A stretch of 64,000 nt of DNA from Curtobacterium flaccumfaciens. GTDB taxonomy: Bacteria; Actinomycetota; Actinomycetes; Actinomycetales; Microbacteriaceae. Numbering within the stretch: position 1 is the stretch's first letter; each line of letters starts with the position of its first letter. Positions 16,024 through 24,760 of this stretch are shown piece after piece. The notes below the pieces were generated by a model. That model was not told the DNA's origin and ran no database searches. It was given only the letters and a program-made list of their open reading frames with translations. The translations under genes were made by a program, and so were the position numbers. The DNA lies in the NCBI RefSeq assembly GCF_004361695.1, contig NZ_SNVW01000008.1:62001-126000 (forward strand), in the 5' to 3' direction.

Positions 16024-17700
16024 TCAGCGCTGGGCGCGACGGCGGCGCAGGCTGCGTGCGCCGATGAGGCCGACGCCGGCGAGGACGAGACCGAGGGCCC
16101 AGGGGAGGGCGCCCGTCGAGTCGGTGCCGGTGTAGGCGAGTCGGCCGGAGCCGACGTGGTGGGTCGCGACGACCGGCTTGGTCGGCACGATGGTCGAGAC
16201 CGCGGTCGGACGCACGTCCACCGTGAAGACCGTGCTCGGCAGCGAGGCGCCGGACACCGTCAGGGTGTGCGTGGAGGCGTGCGGGAACGTGACGCTGACG
16301 AACCCGACGTCACCGAGGTCGGGGTCGGCCGCGACGACGTCCGTCGCGACGTCCGAGGTCACGGTCGGCGTGAAGAAGACCGGCTCGTCGGTCTCCTCGT
16401 CGAAGTCCGGGAAGACCTCGTTGCCGTAGCGGTCGACCTTCGCGCCGCCGACGGCGAGCGTGCCGCCCTGCTGCACGGTCACCTGGCCGCCCTTGACCGG
16501 CGCGGACTCGCCGAGGAGGTCCGCCGTGTACACGTCGCCGTTCGGGTGGATGATCCACGCGCTCGTCGTGGTGCCCGCGGTCAGGCCGTCCACGTCGAGC
16601 GAGGTGACCTCGATGCCGACGGGGTCGCCGGCCTCGATCGAGATGTGCCCGTACAGGTCGCTCGACACGGTGCCCGAGGGGCTGGTCGACGTCGCGGTGA
16701 CGGTGAAGTCGTAGTACTGCTCGGCGTCGGTCAGCATGCCGGAGAGCACACCGGTCTTCGCGTCGAACTGCACGCCCTCGGGCGCCGTCGTCGTGTCGTC
16801 GCCCTCCTCGTCGAACCACGTGATCGAGAGCTCGGGTGCCGGCGTGCTGCTGGCACGGAAGGTGGACGAGAACGCCTCACCGGCCTTCGCGTCGATGGAG
16901 ACGTCGCTGTCCTCATCAGCGAGCGGCTTGCCGTCCTCGTCCACGAAGACGGGGGCGATGGCGGTGTCCGTGACGGCGGTGGCCGTCTCGGGGACCCCCG
17001 CCACGGTGCCCGTGACCTCGACCGAGATCCGCTGCCCCGCGAGGGCCGCTGCGACCGTGTAGGTCTGGCGGGTCGACAGGACCTGACCGGCCTCGTCCGT
17101 CCACTCGTACTGCGGGGACGTCGGGTCGAAGCCCTCGTCGGTCGCGATGAGGCGCGAGCCGACGGTGAGGTCGCCCTCGATCGTGACGGTCTGCAGGGCG
17201 GCGCCGCGGATCTGCTTCGTGGGCTGGTCGTCCGACGTGGCCGGGGGCGTCACCGGGGTGGTGACCGGCGGGGTGGCGGGCTCGGTGGTCGAGCCGTCGC
17301 CGGGGCCGGTGGTGTCGGTGTCGCCGGGGGTGCCGTCGCCGGAGTTGCCGTTGCCGGGGGTGCCCGTGCCGGTCCCGGGGGTGCCGTCGTTGGAGTTGCC
17401 GGAGCCGGAGTTGCCGGTGCCGGCGTCGCCGGTGGCCGGGGTGTCGCTGCCCGTGCCGGAGCCGGCGGCGGGGTCGGTCGTGCCGGACCCGCTCGACGCG
17501 GTGCCGTCCGACGAGCCGTCGGCCGGAGCCCCGCCGACCGAGGTGTCGGTGGCGTTCGTCTGCGACGAGACGGGCGTCGTGAGCTCGGCGGCGGACGCCG
17601 AGGTCGCCGTCATGATGCCGAGACCGGTGCTGAGACCGATGAGTGCGATGGTGGTGCCGACGGCGCAGGCGCGTCGGGCGGCGGATGTGCTGCGGCGCAC
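16024..17700 (-). CDS. LAYTG-anchored, repeat-rich cell-surface protein
   Basis: A 558-residue exported protein. The GTG at 17700 follows GGGGGAAGAC and begins a basic n-region and hydrophobic signal (VGTTIALIGLSTGLGIM...SASAAE). Then comes ~120 residues of Ser/Gly/Thr/Pro-rich, low-complexity repeats (GTGNSGSGNSNDGTPGTG-like), followed by beta-rich segments resembling Ig-like or cadherin-type folds (~170-490). It ends LAYTG, a hydrophobic span and RRRRAQR, the sorting signal of class E sortases. It is probably covalently displayed on the wall as an adhesin or matrix protein. No sortase gene is in the window. Confidence 0.8.
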   Translation of the reverse strand: MRRSTSAARRACAVGTTIALIGLSTGLGIMTATSASAAELTTPVSSQTNATDTSVGGAPADGSSDGTASSGSGTTDPAAGSGTGSDTPATGDAGTGNSGSGNSNDGTPGTGTGTPGNGNSGDGTPGDTDTTGPGDGSTTEPATPPVTTPVTPPATSDDQPTKQIRGAALQTVTIEGDLTVGSRLIATDEGFDPTSPQYEWTDEAGQVLSTRQTYTVAAALAGQRISVEVTGTVAGVPETATAVTDTAIAPVFVDEDGKPLADEDSDVSIDAKAGEAFSSTFRASSTPAPELSITWFDEEGDDTTTAPEGVQFDAKTGVLSGMLTDAEQYYDFTVTATSTSPSGTVSSDLYGHISIEAGDPVGIEVTSLDVDGLTAGTTTSAWIIHPNGDVYTADLLGESAPVKGGQVTVQQGGTLAVGGAKVDRYGNEVFPDFDEETDEPVFFTPTVTSDVATDVVAADPDLGDVGFVSVTFPHASTHTLTVSGASLPSTVFTVDVRPTAVSTIVPTKPVVATHHVGSGRLAYTGTDSTGALPWALGLVLAGVGLIGARSLRRRRAQR

Positions 17701-18027
17701 GTCTTCCCCCAGGTGTTCAGGTCCGGTCGGGTGCCGGATCGTAAGAATCCGCCGAGAGTTCTCGGACGTGATCGGATCGTACGGGTACGCGCGCGTGCAG
17801 CCGAGCGCGTCCGACCAAATGTGACCCGGCTTGGGGGTGGGCCGGCGTCCGCAGGTCACGGACCGGTCACGACCCGCACCGCCGGCGGTCACGGATCGGT
17901 CACGACCCGCACCGTCGCCTGCGATCGGTCACGACCGGCACCGTCGCCTCCGATCGGTCACGACCTGCACCGTTGCCCCGGCGGGAGGCGTGGCGGGCCG
18001 GCACCGTGCCTCCAGGCCCGAGGCGGG
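17701..18027. repeat. 327-base gene-free stretch with tandem GGTCACGACC repeats
   Basis: Between the LysR gene and the surface protein gene. From 17854 to 17977 there are four units built on GGTCACGACC followed by GCACCG at ~30-base spacing. A CCTCCAGGCC motif copy lies at 18006-18018, next to the LysR stop. The half nearest the surface gene is more AT-rich and presumably holds its promoter. No ORF of interest was seen. Confidence 0.65.
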
Positions 18028-18930
18028 TCAGTCGCGGACGGCGGCCGCTGCGCGTTCGAGGGCGTCGCGGAGGGCGCGGACCGCCGGGGACGACGCGCCG
18101 GCCGCGCGGACCACCGTGAAGATCGTGCGCCGGGGGCGCTCCGGCAGGTCGACGAGCCGGCAGGTCGTGGTCCGCCCCGTCCACATCAGGTCGGGCATGA
18201 GGCTGACGGCGTTGCCGGACTCGACGAGGCGGATCTGGGTCTGCAGGTCGGCGGTCTCGTACCGGACGTCGGGCTCGAAGCCCCAGCGCCGGCACACCTG
18301 CTCGGCGAAGTGCCGCGAGGCCGTGCCCCGGGGCTCCATCACCCAGGGCAGGGCCTCGGCGTCGTCGATCGAGGTGACCGGTGCGAGGGCGGTGTCGACC
18401 GGCGGCAGCGCGAGCCGGACGGCGTCGGTGGTGAGGTCGGAGCGGTCGAGCCCGGGCAGGTGCGGTGCGGCGTGCGCCGGGTACTGCTCGGCGATGACCA
18501 TGTCGAAGTCACGGGCCCAGGTCTCGTTGAGCGCGGTCTCCGGCTCCCGCTGCACCATCTCGATGCGGACGTCGGGGTGCTGCGTCGCCATGTCGTGCAG
18601 CGCGCTCGGCATGAGGGCGAGGGCAGCCGACTGGAACACCGCCACGCGCACACGGCCCTGGACGGTCGGCATCGTCGACTCCACCGCGGCCTGCGCCTGG
18701 TCGAGGACGTCGAGCACGTGGCCGGCGGCCTGCACGAGGACCTCGGCCTGCGGGGTGAGCTGCAGGCGCCGGCCGGCCTTGCGGAGGAGGGGGACGCCGG
18801 CCTCGCGTTCGAGGGCCGAGAGCTGCTGCGAGACGGCCGACGGGGTGAAGTTCACGGCCTCGGCGACGGCCGCGATCGTGCCGCGGATCGACAGCTCGCG
18901 GAGGAGGACCAGGCGGCGGACGTCGAGCAT
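18028..18930 (-). CDS. LysR-family regulator, probably of putA
   Basis: A 300-residue LysR regulator. The N-terminal winged helix is clear (SIRGTIAAVAEAVNFTPSAVSQQLSALERE). A linker helix and a periplasmic-binding-like effector domain beginning RVRVAVFQSAALALMP follow. GAGGGA lies seven bases before the ATG. It is divergent from putA with a ~90-base gap, the classical arrangement for a LysR activator controlling its neighbour. Proline as effector is inferred from position only. Confidence 0.82.
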   Translation of the reverse strand: MLDVRRLVLLRELSIRGTIAAVAEAVNFTPSAVSQQLSALEREAGVPLLRKAGRRLQLTPQAEVLVQAAGHVLDVLDQAQAAVESTMPTVQGRVRVAVFQSAALALMPSALHDMATQHPDVRIEMVQREPETALNETWARDFDMVIAEQYPAHAAPHLPGLDRSDLTTDAVRLALPPVDTALAPVTSIDDAEALPWVMEPRGTASRHFAEQVCRRWGFEPDVRYETADLQTQIRLVESGNAVSLMPDLMWTGRTTTCRLVDLPERPRRTIFTVVRAAGASSPAVRALRDALERAAAAVRD

Positions 18931-19021
18931 GACGGGGTCCCTCGATTCATCAGGAGAACTGAATGGTACCCGTCACGAACGGTTGCTTCCGCTACTGCTT
19001 CGGGGGCTCCACACTGAAGCC

Positions 19022-22000
19022 ATGACGACGCTGCACGAGGCTGCTCCCACCGACCCCGGATCTGCTCATTCGGGCTCTGCTTCGGGGGCTGCTGCATCTG
19101 GGGCACCTTCCGCTTCGTCGGGGCCGGACGTGTTGGCGGACCAGTCCGTCGCGCTGGTGCGGCAGTGGCTGACCGACGCCGAGACCTACCCGGTCGACGG
19201 CTCGGCGAAGCAGCTCGCCGGGGTGCTCGCCGACCCCGCCGGTCTCGACTTCGCGGTCGGGTTCGTCGACGGCGTCGTCCGGCCGGAGGACCTCGGCGTC
19301 GCCGCGCGCAAGCTCCGGCAGATCGCGCCGAACGCGCCCGGCTTCCTGCCGGCGGCGCTCCGCGGGCTCGTCCGGCTCGGTGGCGGCATGGCCCCGCTGC
19401 TCCCCGGCGTCGTCGTGCCGATCGCGCGGCGGGTGCTCCGCGACATGGTCGGACACCTCATCGTCGACGCGACCGACGCCAAGCTCGGCCCGGCGATCGC
19501 GAAGATCAAGCGCGACGGCGTCCGGCTCAACGTCAACCTGCTCGGCGAGGCCGTGCTCGGCGAGAGCGAGGCCGCCCGCCGACTCGAGGGGACGCACGCG
19601 CTCCTCGCCCGCGACGACGTCGACTACGTGTCGATCAAGGTCTCCTCGACGGTCCACCCGCACTCCCCGTGGGCGTTCGACCACGCGGTCGAGGACATCA
19701 TCGAGAAGCTCCGGCCGCTGTTCCGACGGGCCGCCGCGGCCACCCCGGCGAAGTTCATCAACCTCGACATGGAGGAGTACAAGGACCTCGACCTGACGAT
19801 CGCGGTCTTCACGAAGCTCCTCGACGAGCCCGAGTTCCTGCAGCTCGAAGCCGGCATCGTCCTGCAGGCGTACCTGCCCGACGCGCTCGCCGCGATGGAG
19901 CAGCTGCAGGACTGGTCCGCCGCTCGCCGTGCCCGTGGCGGCGCCGGCATCAAGGTGCGCCTGGTGAAGGGCGCGAACCTGCCGATGGAGCAGGTCGAGG
20001 CCTCCGTGCACGGCTGGCCGCTCGCGACCTGGCACACCAAGCAGGACTCCGACACGAACTACAAGCGCGTGCTCGACTGGGCACTCACGCCGTCCCGCAT
20101 CGAGAACGTCCGGGTGGGCGTCGCGGGGCACAACCTCTTCGACGTCGCGCACGCGTGGCTGCTCGCCGGTCAGCGCGGCGTCCGTGACGGCATCGAGTTC
20201 GAGATGCTGCTCGGCATGGCGCAGGGCCAGGCCGAGGCCGTCCGCAAGACCGTCGGGTCGCTGCTGCTGTACACGCCCGTGGTGCACCCCGGCGAGTTCG
20301 ACGTCGCGATCGCCTACCTGATCCGCCGGCTGGAAGAGGGGGCATCGCAGGAGAACTTCATGTCCGCGGTGTTCTCGCTCGTGTCCTCGCCGACGCTGTT
20401 CGCGCGCGAGGAAGAGCGGTTCCGCTCCTCGCTGGCGCCGCTCGCGCTCCCCGGAGGGCTCGACGCCCCCGCATCCCACCGTGTGGCCGACCGCTACGCG
20501 GCCGTCGAGCGTCCGCGTGTGGGGCACTTCGAGAACACGCCTGACACCGACCCGTCGGTCGCCGCGTTCCGCGAGTGGGGCGCAGCCATCACCGGGCGGA
20601 TCGCGTCCTCGACGCTGGGCACGAAGGCCGTCCAGGAGGCACGACTCACCTCCGCCGCCTCGCTCGACACGGCGCTCGGTCGTGTCCGGGCCGCCGGTGC
20701 CGTCTGGGGGACCTGGTCCGGTGGCGCCCGCGGCGCGGTGCTGCACGCCGTGGGCGACGCGCTCGAGGCGAACCGGGCCTCCCTCGTCGAGGTCATGGCC
20801 TCCGAGACCGGCAAGACCATCGACCAGGCCGACCCCGAGGTGTCCGAGGCGATCGACTTCGCGCACTTCTACGGGTCGCTCGCCGAGTCGCTCGACGACG
20901 TCGACGGTGCGTCGTTCACGCCCGCCGCGCTGACGCTCGTCGCGCCGCCGTGGAACTTCCCCGTCGCGATCCCGGCCGGGTCGACCCTCGCCGCACTCGC
21001 CGCCGGGTCCGCCGTCGTGCTGAAGCCCGCCCCGCCCGCCGAGCGTTCGGGAGCGGTGCTCGCGTCGATCATCGAGACGGCGCTCGACGCCCACGGCGCC
21101 CCCGCCGATGTGCTGGCGTTCGTGCAGGTGTCGGAGAACGACCTCGGTCAGCAGCTCATCGCGTCGCCGATGGTCGACCGGGTGATCCTCACCGGCGCGT
21201 ACGAGACCGCCGAGCTCTTCCGCTCGTTCCGACCCGACCTGCCGCTGCTCGCCGAGACCTCGGGCAAGAACGCGGTCATCGTCACCCCGTCGGCCGACCT
21301 CGACCTCGCCGTGAAGGACGTCGTCGCGTCGGCCTTCGGGCACGCGGGCCAGAAGTGCTCGGCGGCGTCGCTCGTCGTGCTCGTCGGCTCCGTCGCGACC
21401 TCGCGGCGCTTCCGCTCGCAGCTCATCGACGCGGTGTCGTCGCTCACCGTCGGCTACCCGACGGACCCGACCACGCAGATGGGGCCAGTGATCGAGCCCG
21501 CTGCCGGCAAGCTCCTCGACGGCCTGACGAAGCTCGGCACGGGGGAGACCTGGGCGGTCAAGCCGGCGAAGCTCGACGACAGCGGCAAGCTCTGGAGCCC
21601 CGGTGTGCGTGACGGCGTCCGGCGCGGCTCGGCCTTCCACCGCACCGAGTACTTCGGCCCGATCCTCGGCATCATGACCGCGGCCACCCTCGACGAGGCG
21701 ATCGCGATCGTCAACGAGGTCGACTACGGCCTGACCTCCGGCCTGCACTCCCTCGACCCGGCCGAGATCGGCACGTGGCTCTCCACGATCGAGGCGGGCA
21801 ACCTCTACGTCAACCGCGGCATCACCGGCGCGATCGTCCGTCGCCAGCCGTTCGGCGGGTGGAAGAAGTCTGCCGTGGGCGCCGGGACGAAGGCCGGTGG
21901 GCTGAACTACCTGGTCGGACTCGGCTCGTGGTCGACGTCCGAGGCCACGGTGGGGTCCGCACCGTCCGCCCCGGTCTCCGCGTTCGTCCGCGCTGCCGGG

Positions 22001-22564
22001 ATCACCTCGCCGGTGCTCGACCGTGCCGTCGCCTCCGACGAGCAGGCCTGGGCCTCGCTGTTCGGCACCGCCACCGACGTCTCGGCGCTGACGGCAGAGC
22101 GGAACATCGCGCGGTACCTGCCGTACCCGGGCGTGCACGTGCGGCTGGCGTCGACGTCCGACGACTCGGCTGCGGAGGGCGCCGTCGCCGATCTCGTCCG
22201 TGTCGTCGCCGCCTCGGTGCGTGCCGGCACGACGATCGACGTCTCGACCGCTGTGGCGCTGCCGGCCGCCGTGACGTCGGCCGTCCGTGCGCTGCCGAAC
22301 GTCCGATCGCTCACGGCCGCTCAGTCCGACGACGCCTTCGCTGCGGCGGTGGCGAACGGGCCGTCCACGCGTGTGCGGCTCCTCGGCGGGGACGTGTCGG
22401 CGCTGTACTCGGCGATCGGTGGTCGTCCGGACGTCGCCGTGTACGGGGAGCCCGTGACCGAGGCCGGTCGGATCGAGCTGCTGCCGTTCCTCCGCGAGCA
22501 GGCGGTGTCGATCACGGCGCACCGCTTCGGGACGCCGAACCACCTCACGGACGACCTGATCTAG
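19022..22564 (+). CDS. putA: Bifunctional proline dehydrogenase / glutamate semialdehyde dehydrogenase
   Basis: A 1180-residue fused enzyme that oxidises proline to glutamate in two steps. Residues ~40-420 form the FAD-dependent proline dehydrogenase barrel (VDYVSIKVSSTVHPHSPW, NLDMEEYKDL, GAGIKVRLVKGANLPMEQ). Residues ~470-960 are an aldehyde dehydrogenase with LAETSGKNA (general-base Glu) and GHAGQKCSAASL (catalytic Cys779). The last ~200 residues are a C-terminal extension present in longer PutA proteins. No N-terminal ribbon-helix-helix is present, so it is not self-regulating; the divergent LysR probably regulates it. CACACT lies six bases before the ATG. Confidence 0.93.
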   Translation: MTTLHEAAPTDPGSAHSGSASGAAASGAPSASSGPDVLADQSVALVRQWLTDAETYPVDGSAKQLAGVLADPAGLDFAVGFVDGVVRPEDLGVAARKLRQIAPNAPGFLPAALRGLVRLGGGMAPLLPGVVVPIARRVLRDMVGHLIVDATDAKLGPAIAKIKRDGVRLNVNLLGEAVLGESEAARRLEGTHALLARDDVDYVSIKVSSTVHPHSPWAFDHAVEDIIEKLRPLFRRAAAATPAKFINLDMEEYKDLDLTIAVFTKLLDEPEFLQLEAGIVLQAYLPDALAAMEQLQDWSAARRARGGAGIKVRLVKGANLPMEQVEASVHGWPLATWHTKQDSDTNYKRVLDWALTPSRIENVRVGVAGHNLFDVAHAWLLAGQRGVRDGIEFEMLLGMAQGQAEAVRKTVGSLLLYTPVVHPGEFDVAIAYLIRRLEEGASQENFMSAVFSLVSSPTLFAREEERFRSSLAPLALPGGLDAPASHRVADRYAAVERPRVGHFENTPDTDPSVAAFREWGAAITGRIASSTLGTKAVQEARLTSAASLDTALGRVRAAGAVWGTWSGGARGAVLHAVGDALEANRASLVEVMASETGKTIDQADPEVSEAIDFAHFYGSLAESLDDVDGASFTPAALTLVAPPWNFPVAIPAGSTLAALAAGSAVVLKPAPPAERSGAVLASIIETALDAHGAPADVLAFVQVSENDLGQQLIASPMVDRVILTGAYETAELFRSFRPDLPLLAETSGKNAVIVTPSADLDLAVKDVVASAFGHAGQKCSAASLVVLVGSVATSRRFRSQLIDAVSSLTVGYPTDPTTQMGPVIEPAAGKLLDGLTKLGTGETWAVKPAKLDDSGKLWSPGVRDGVRRGSAFHRTEYFGPILGIMTAATLDEAIAIVNEVDYGLTSGLHSLDPAEIGTWLSTIEAGNLYVNRGITGAIVRRQPFGGWKKSAVGAGTKAGGLNYLVGLGSWSTSEATVGSAPSAPVSAFVRAAGITSPVLDRAVASDEQAWASLFGTATDVSALTAERNIARYLPYPGVHVRLASTSDDSAAEGAVADLVRVVAASVRAGTTIDVSTAVALPAAVTSAVRALPNVRSLTAAQSDDAFAAAVANGPSTRVRLLGGDVSALYSAIGGRPDVAVYGEPVTEAGRIELLPFLREQAVSITAHRFGTPNHLTDDLI

Positions 22565-22576
22565 GCGCACTTCGTC

Positions 22577-22690
22577 GAACCACGGAACCGACGTCGAACC
22601 ACGCTGTAGGGCTGGTTCGACGTCGGGTTCGTGGTTCCACGCGTGCCGCCTGTGGTCCCGCCGTGGTCTCGCCGTGGTCGCGCCGTGGAC
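22577..22690. repeat. Long imperfect palindrome plus 11-bp tandem repeat after putA
   Basis: GAACCGACGTCGAACC at 22585-22600 pairs with GGTTCGACGTCGGGTTC at 22614-22630 (one bulged base), and outer GAACCAC/GTGGTTC arms extend it. Directly after, GTGGTCNCGCC repeats at an 11-base period from 22652. The hairpin follows the putA stop by ~13 bases and may end transcription. The tandem block has no obvious role. Confidence 0.7.
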
Positions 22691-22829
22691 GCGGTGCGCG
22701 TGTCGTGCGCCTGTCCGGTCTCCGCGCCGGGCGAGGCTGCTCCGAGGTGATGGGGGTTGCCTCGGATTCGCGCCGCAACCACGGTGCGCCGCCGATTCCC
22801 CGTCGGGCCGACCCCTGAGGAGCTCCACC

Positions 22830-23270
22830 ATGACCGAACCCTTCGCCCGTCCCACCGCCCTGGCCCACGTCCGCGTGACCGTCACGGACATCCACCGCAG
22901 CAAGGCGTTCTACCAGCAGCTCCTCGGCACGGACCCGGCGATCGACTTCAGCGACCAGGTCGACGAGCCCGGCGTGCGTGAGGACCGGGAGCGCTTCTAC
23001 GGCGGCTCGGTGTTCCGGCTCGGCAACCAGGTCTTCGGCCTGCGCCCGGTCGCGCCCTCGGGGCAACGGTTCGACCCGGACACGGTCGGCCTCGACCACG
23101 TCAGCTTCGTGGTCGGCTCGGTCGACGAGTTGCACCAGGCCGCCGCTCGCCTCGACGCCGCCGGGGTCGAGCACGGCGAGGTCACCGACCTCGGCGATGC
23201 CGGCATGGTGATCCTGTCCGTGCAGGACCCGGACGACATCAACCTGGAGCTCGCCGCGCTCAAGGGGTGA
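22830..23270 (+). CDS. VOC (glyoxalase/dioxygenase superfamily) protein
   Basis: A 146-residue single VOC domain with the paired beta-alpha-beta-beta-beta layout. It starts LAHVRVTVTDIHRSKAFYQQ; the second half begins GLDHVSFVVGSVDELHQAA and ends with a metal-type DPDDINLEL. His and Glu positions suit a metal enzyme such as a glyoxalase, lyase or antibiotic-binding protein. The reaction is unknown. TGAGGAG precedes the ATG by seven bases. It stands downstream of the putA hairpin and is probably transcribed alone. Confidence 0.8.
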   Translation: MTEPFARPTALAHVRVTVTDIHRSKAFYQQLLGTDPAIDFSDQVDEPGVREDRERFYGGSVFRLGNQVFGLRPVAPSGQRFDPDTVGLDHVSFVVGSVDELHQAAARLDAAGVEHGEVTDLGDAGMVILSVQDPDDINLELAALKG

Positions 23271-23298
23271 AGGGCTGAAGGGCGTCTCCGCTCGGCGT

Positions 23299-23448
23299 AT
23301 GCGCATCGTGTACGCCGTCGGTCGGGCGCTGGGGTTCGTCCTGACCACGATCGCGAAGGTCATCGGGACGTGGAACGGTGCGAAGCCCGCGGGGGATGAC
23401 GCTGCCGTCCGGCTCAACCACCCCCGGCGCGAGGACTACCGCCCCTGA
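23299..23448 (+). CDS. Small 49-residue protein with one membrane segment
   Basis: The ORF begins MRIVYAVGRALGFVLTTIAK and ends HPRRED plus YRP. The first ~24 residues form a plausible transmembrane or amphipathic helix with basic flanks; the rest is hydrophilic. It follows the VOC gene by 28 bases on the same strand. It resembles short single-span proteins often annotated in actinobacteria. No Shine-Dalgarno is strong, so confidence is moderate. Confidence 0.45.
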   Translation: MRIVYAVGRALGFVLTTIAKVIGTWNGAKPAGDDAAVRLNHPRREDYRP

Positions 23449-23495
23449 GTCCCGGGTGCGGTCCGTCCGGCGGCGCGCATCGCCTGTCGCGACGG

Positions 23496-23557
23496 CGCAC
23501 AACTGAAGTCACCCCGAACCGCGGCGATGCGCGGCTCGGGGTGACTTTGGTTGTGCG
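23496..23557. repeat. Large hairpin, AGTCACCC family, copy 1
   Basis: CGCACAACtgAAGTCACCCC pairs with GGGGTGACTTtggTTGTGCG. A second, diverged copy with the same outer arms lies at 33582-33645. Both are at 3' ends of genes, here between a small ORF and a converging thioesterase gene. Confidence 0.75.
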
Positions 23558-23622
23558 GGGCGCGGGCGGGGGTCGTGCGTCGGCTTCGTGGTTCGGTGGG
23601 GCTACGGCGCGAGCGGCGCGGG

Positions 23623-24066
23623 TCAGTCGGCGGGGACGGCGGCGGGGGCCTGCATCGTCGCGGTCACGAGCTCGCGCAGGGACGCCGGCAGGGAGATCGG
23701 TCGGCGTGCACCCTCGCGGTCGATGATGACGTGCACGAACTCGCCCGTCGCGAGCAGCGCCCCGTCGGACTGCCGGAACAGGCCGAACTCCCACGACAGG
23801 CTCGTGTTCCCGAGGTGCTTCGAGCGCATCCCCACCTCGATGACGTCCGGCCACACGGCGGACTCGACGAACCGGCAGCTCGACGACACCAGCACGGCGA
23901 TCCACTCCGACGTGAACGGGTCGAGCCCGGCTTCCTCGCGGAACCAGTACGTCGACGCGTTGTCCATCGCGCTGTAGTAGATCGTGTTGTTGACGTGTCC
24001 GAACATGTCGTTGTCGTTCCACCGCGTCTGGTAGGTCCGGCGGAACGGGTACTCGTCGATGGTCAT
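23623..24066 (-). CDS. Acyl-CoA thioesterase (hot-dog fold)
   Basis: A 147-residue 4HBT-type thioesterase. RWNDNDMFGHVNNTIYYSAM carries the family signature with the catalytic Asp. Such enzymes release free acids from acyl-CoA. The ATG overlaps the stop of the QsdR-type regulator by four bases (ATGA), so both are translated together. An acyl-CoA dehydrogenase is divergent next door. Together they suggest control of acyl-CoA or acyl-homoserine-lactone-like metabolism. Confidence 0.82.
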   Translation of the reverse strand: MTIDEYPFRRTYQTRWNDNDMFGHVNNTIYYSAMDNASTYWFREEAGLDPFTSEWIAVLVSSSCRFVESAVWPDVIEVGMRSKHLGNTSLSWEFGLFRQSDGALLATGEFVHVIIDREGARRPISLPASLRELVTATMQAPAAVPAD

Positions 24067-24713
24067 CGGTCTCCGATCGATGGGGCGGCAGTGTCCACTG
24101 CGGTGACGGGGGAGCGTGCGGCATCGGTGGCGCGTGCGGGGTCGGGGTCTGGGCGGAGCACGTACTCGAACGCGGCTCGTGCCCGTTCGGGGTTCGGTGT
24201 CTCGCCGGAGATGAACTCCGCGTAGGTGAACGACTCGGAGATGCGGACGAGCAGCCGTGCGAGCTCCTCGCCCGACAGCGGGCCGGGATCGAACGTACCC
24301 GAGGACTGTTCGTGCTCGATGAGAGCGGTGACCCGACCGACGAAGCGGCTCTGCACGTCACTCTCCGTCGTGGTGAGGAGCCGCAGTGCCCGCGCGGGTT
24401 CCCGGGTGAGGAACGCGCGGAAGTACGGCGCTTCGATGAGGTCAGCGGTGAAGCGGTCGAGGACGTCCACGATGCGTGCGGCCCCGGAGGAGCCGGCGGC
24501 ATCGGCAGCGCGGGCCGCGCCGTCGAGGGTCGGGACTGCGAGGGACCACAGGATCTCGGAGAGCAACCGGTCACGGTTGCCCACCCACCGGAACAGCGAT
24601 GTGCGGTCCACGCCGAGCGAGGCAGCCAAGGCGCCCATGTCGATCCGCGAGCCGGCGATGAAGGTGTGGCGTGCCTCCCGGAACGCGCGCAGCGCAGAAT
24701 CCGATGTGTACAC
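24063..24713 (-). CDS. TetR-type regulator of the QsdR group
   Basis: A 216-residue regulator. The N-terminal helix-turn-helix (RIDMGALAASLGVDRTSLFRWVGNRDRLL) and the long helical C-domain match the QsdR group, first linked to quorum-quenching lactonase control in Rhodococcus. The GTG start has AGGGAGG five bases upstream. It is divergent from the acyl-CoA dehydrogenase gene with ~45 bases between, so it probably represses that gene and its own pair. Ligand is unknown. Confidence 0.72.
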   Translation of the reverse strand: MYTSDSALRAFREARHTFIAGSRIDMGALAASLGVDRTSLFRWVGNRDRLLSEILWSLAVPTLDGAARAADAAGSSGAARIVDVLDRFTADLIEAPYFRAFLTREPARALRLLTTTESDVQSRFVGRVTALIEHEQSSGTFDPGPLSGEELARLLVRISESFTYAEFISGETPNPERARAAFEYVLRPDPDPARATDAARSPVTAVDTAAPSIGDR

Positions 24714-24760
24714 GCGAGCCTCCCTTGCAACGTTTCCGAGAATGATGCATCGTGGACCTC

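Noticed and set aside
18992..22903. A 3.9-kb open reading frame antisense to putA
   Set aside because: It is a shadow of the GC-rich putA codon pattern. Its translation is Arg/Gly-rich low complexity with no family motif.
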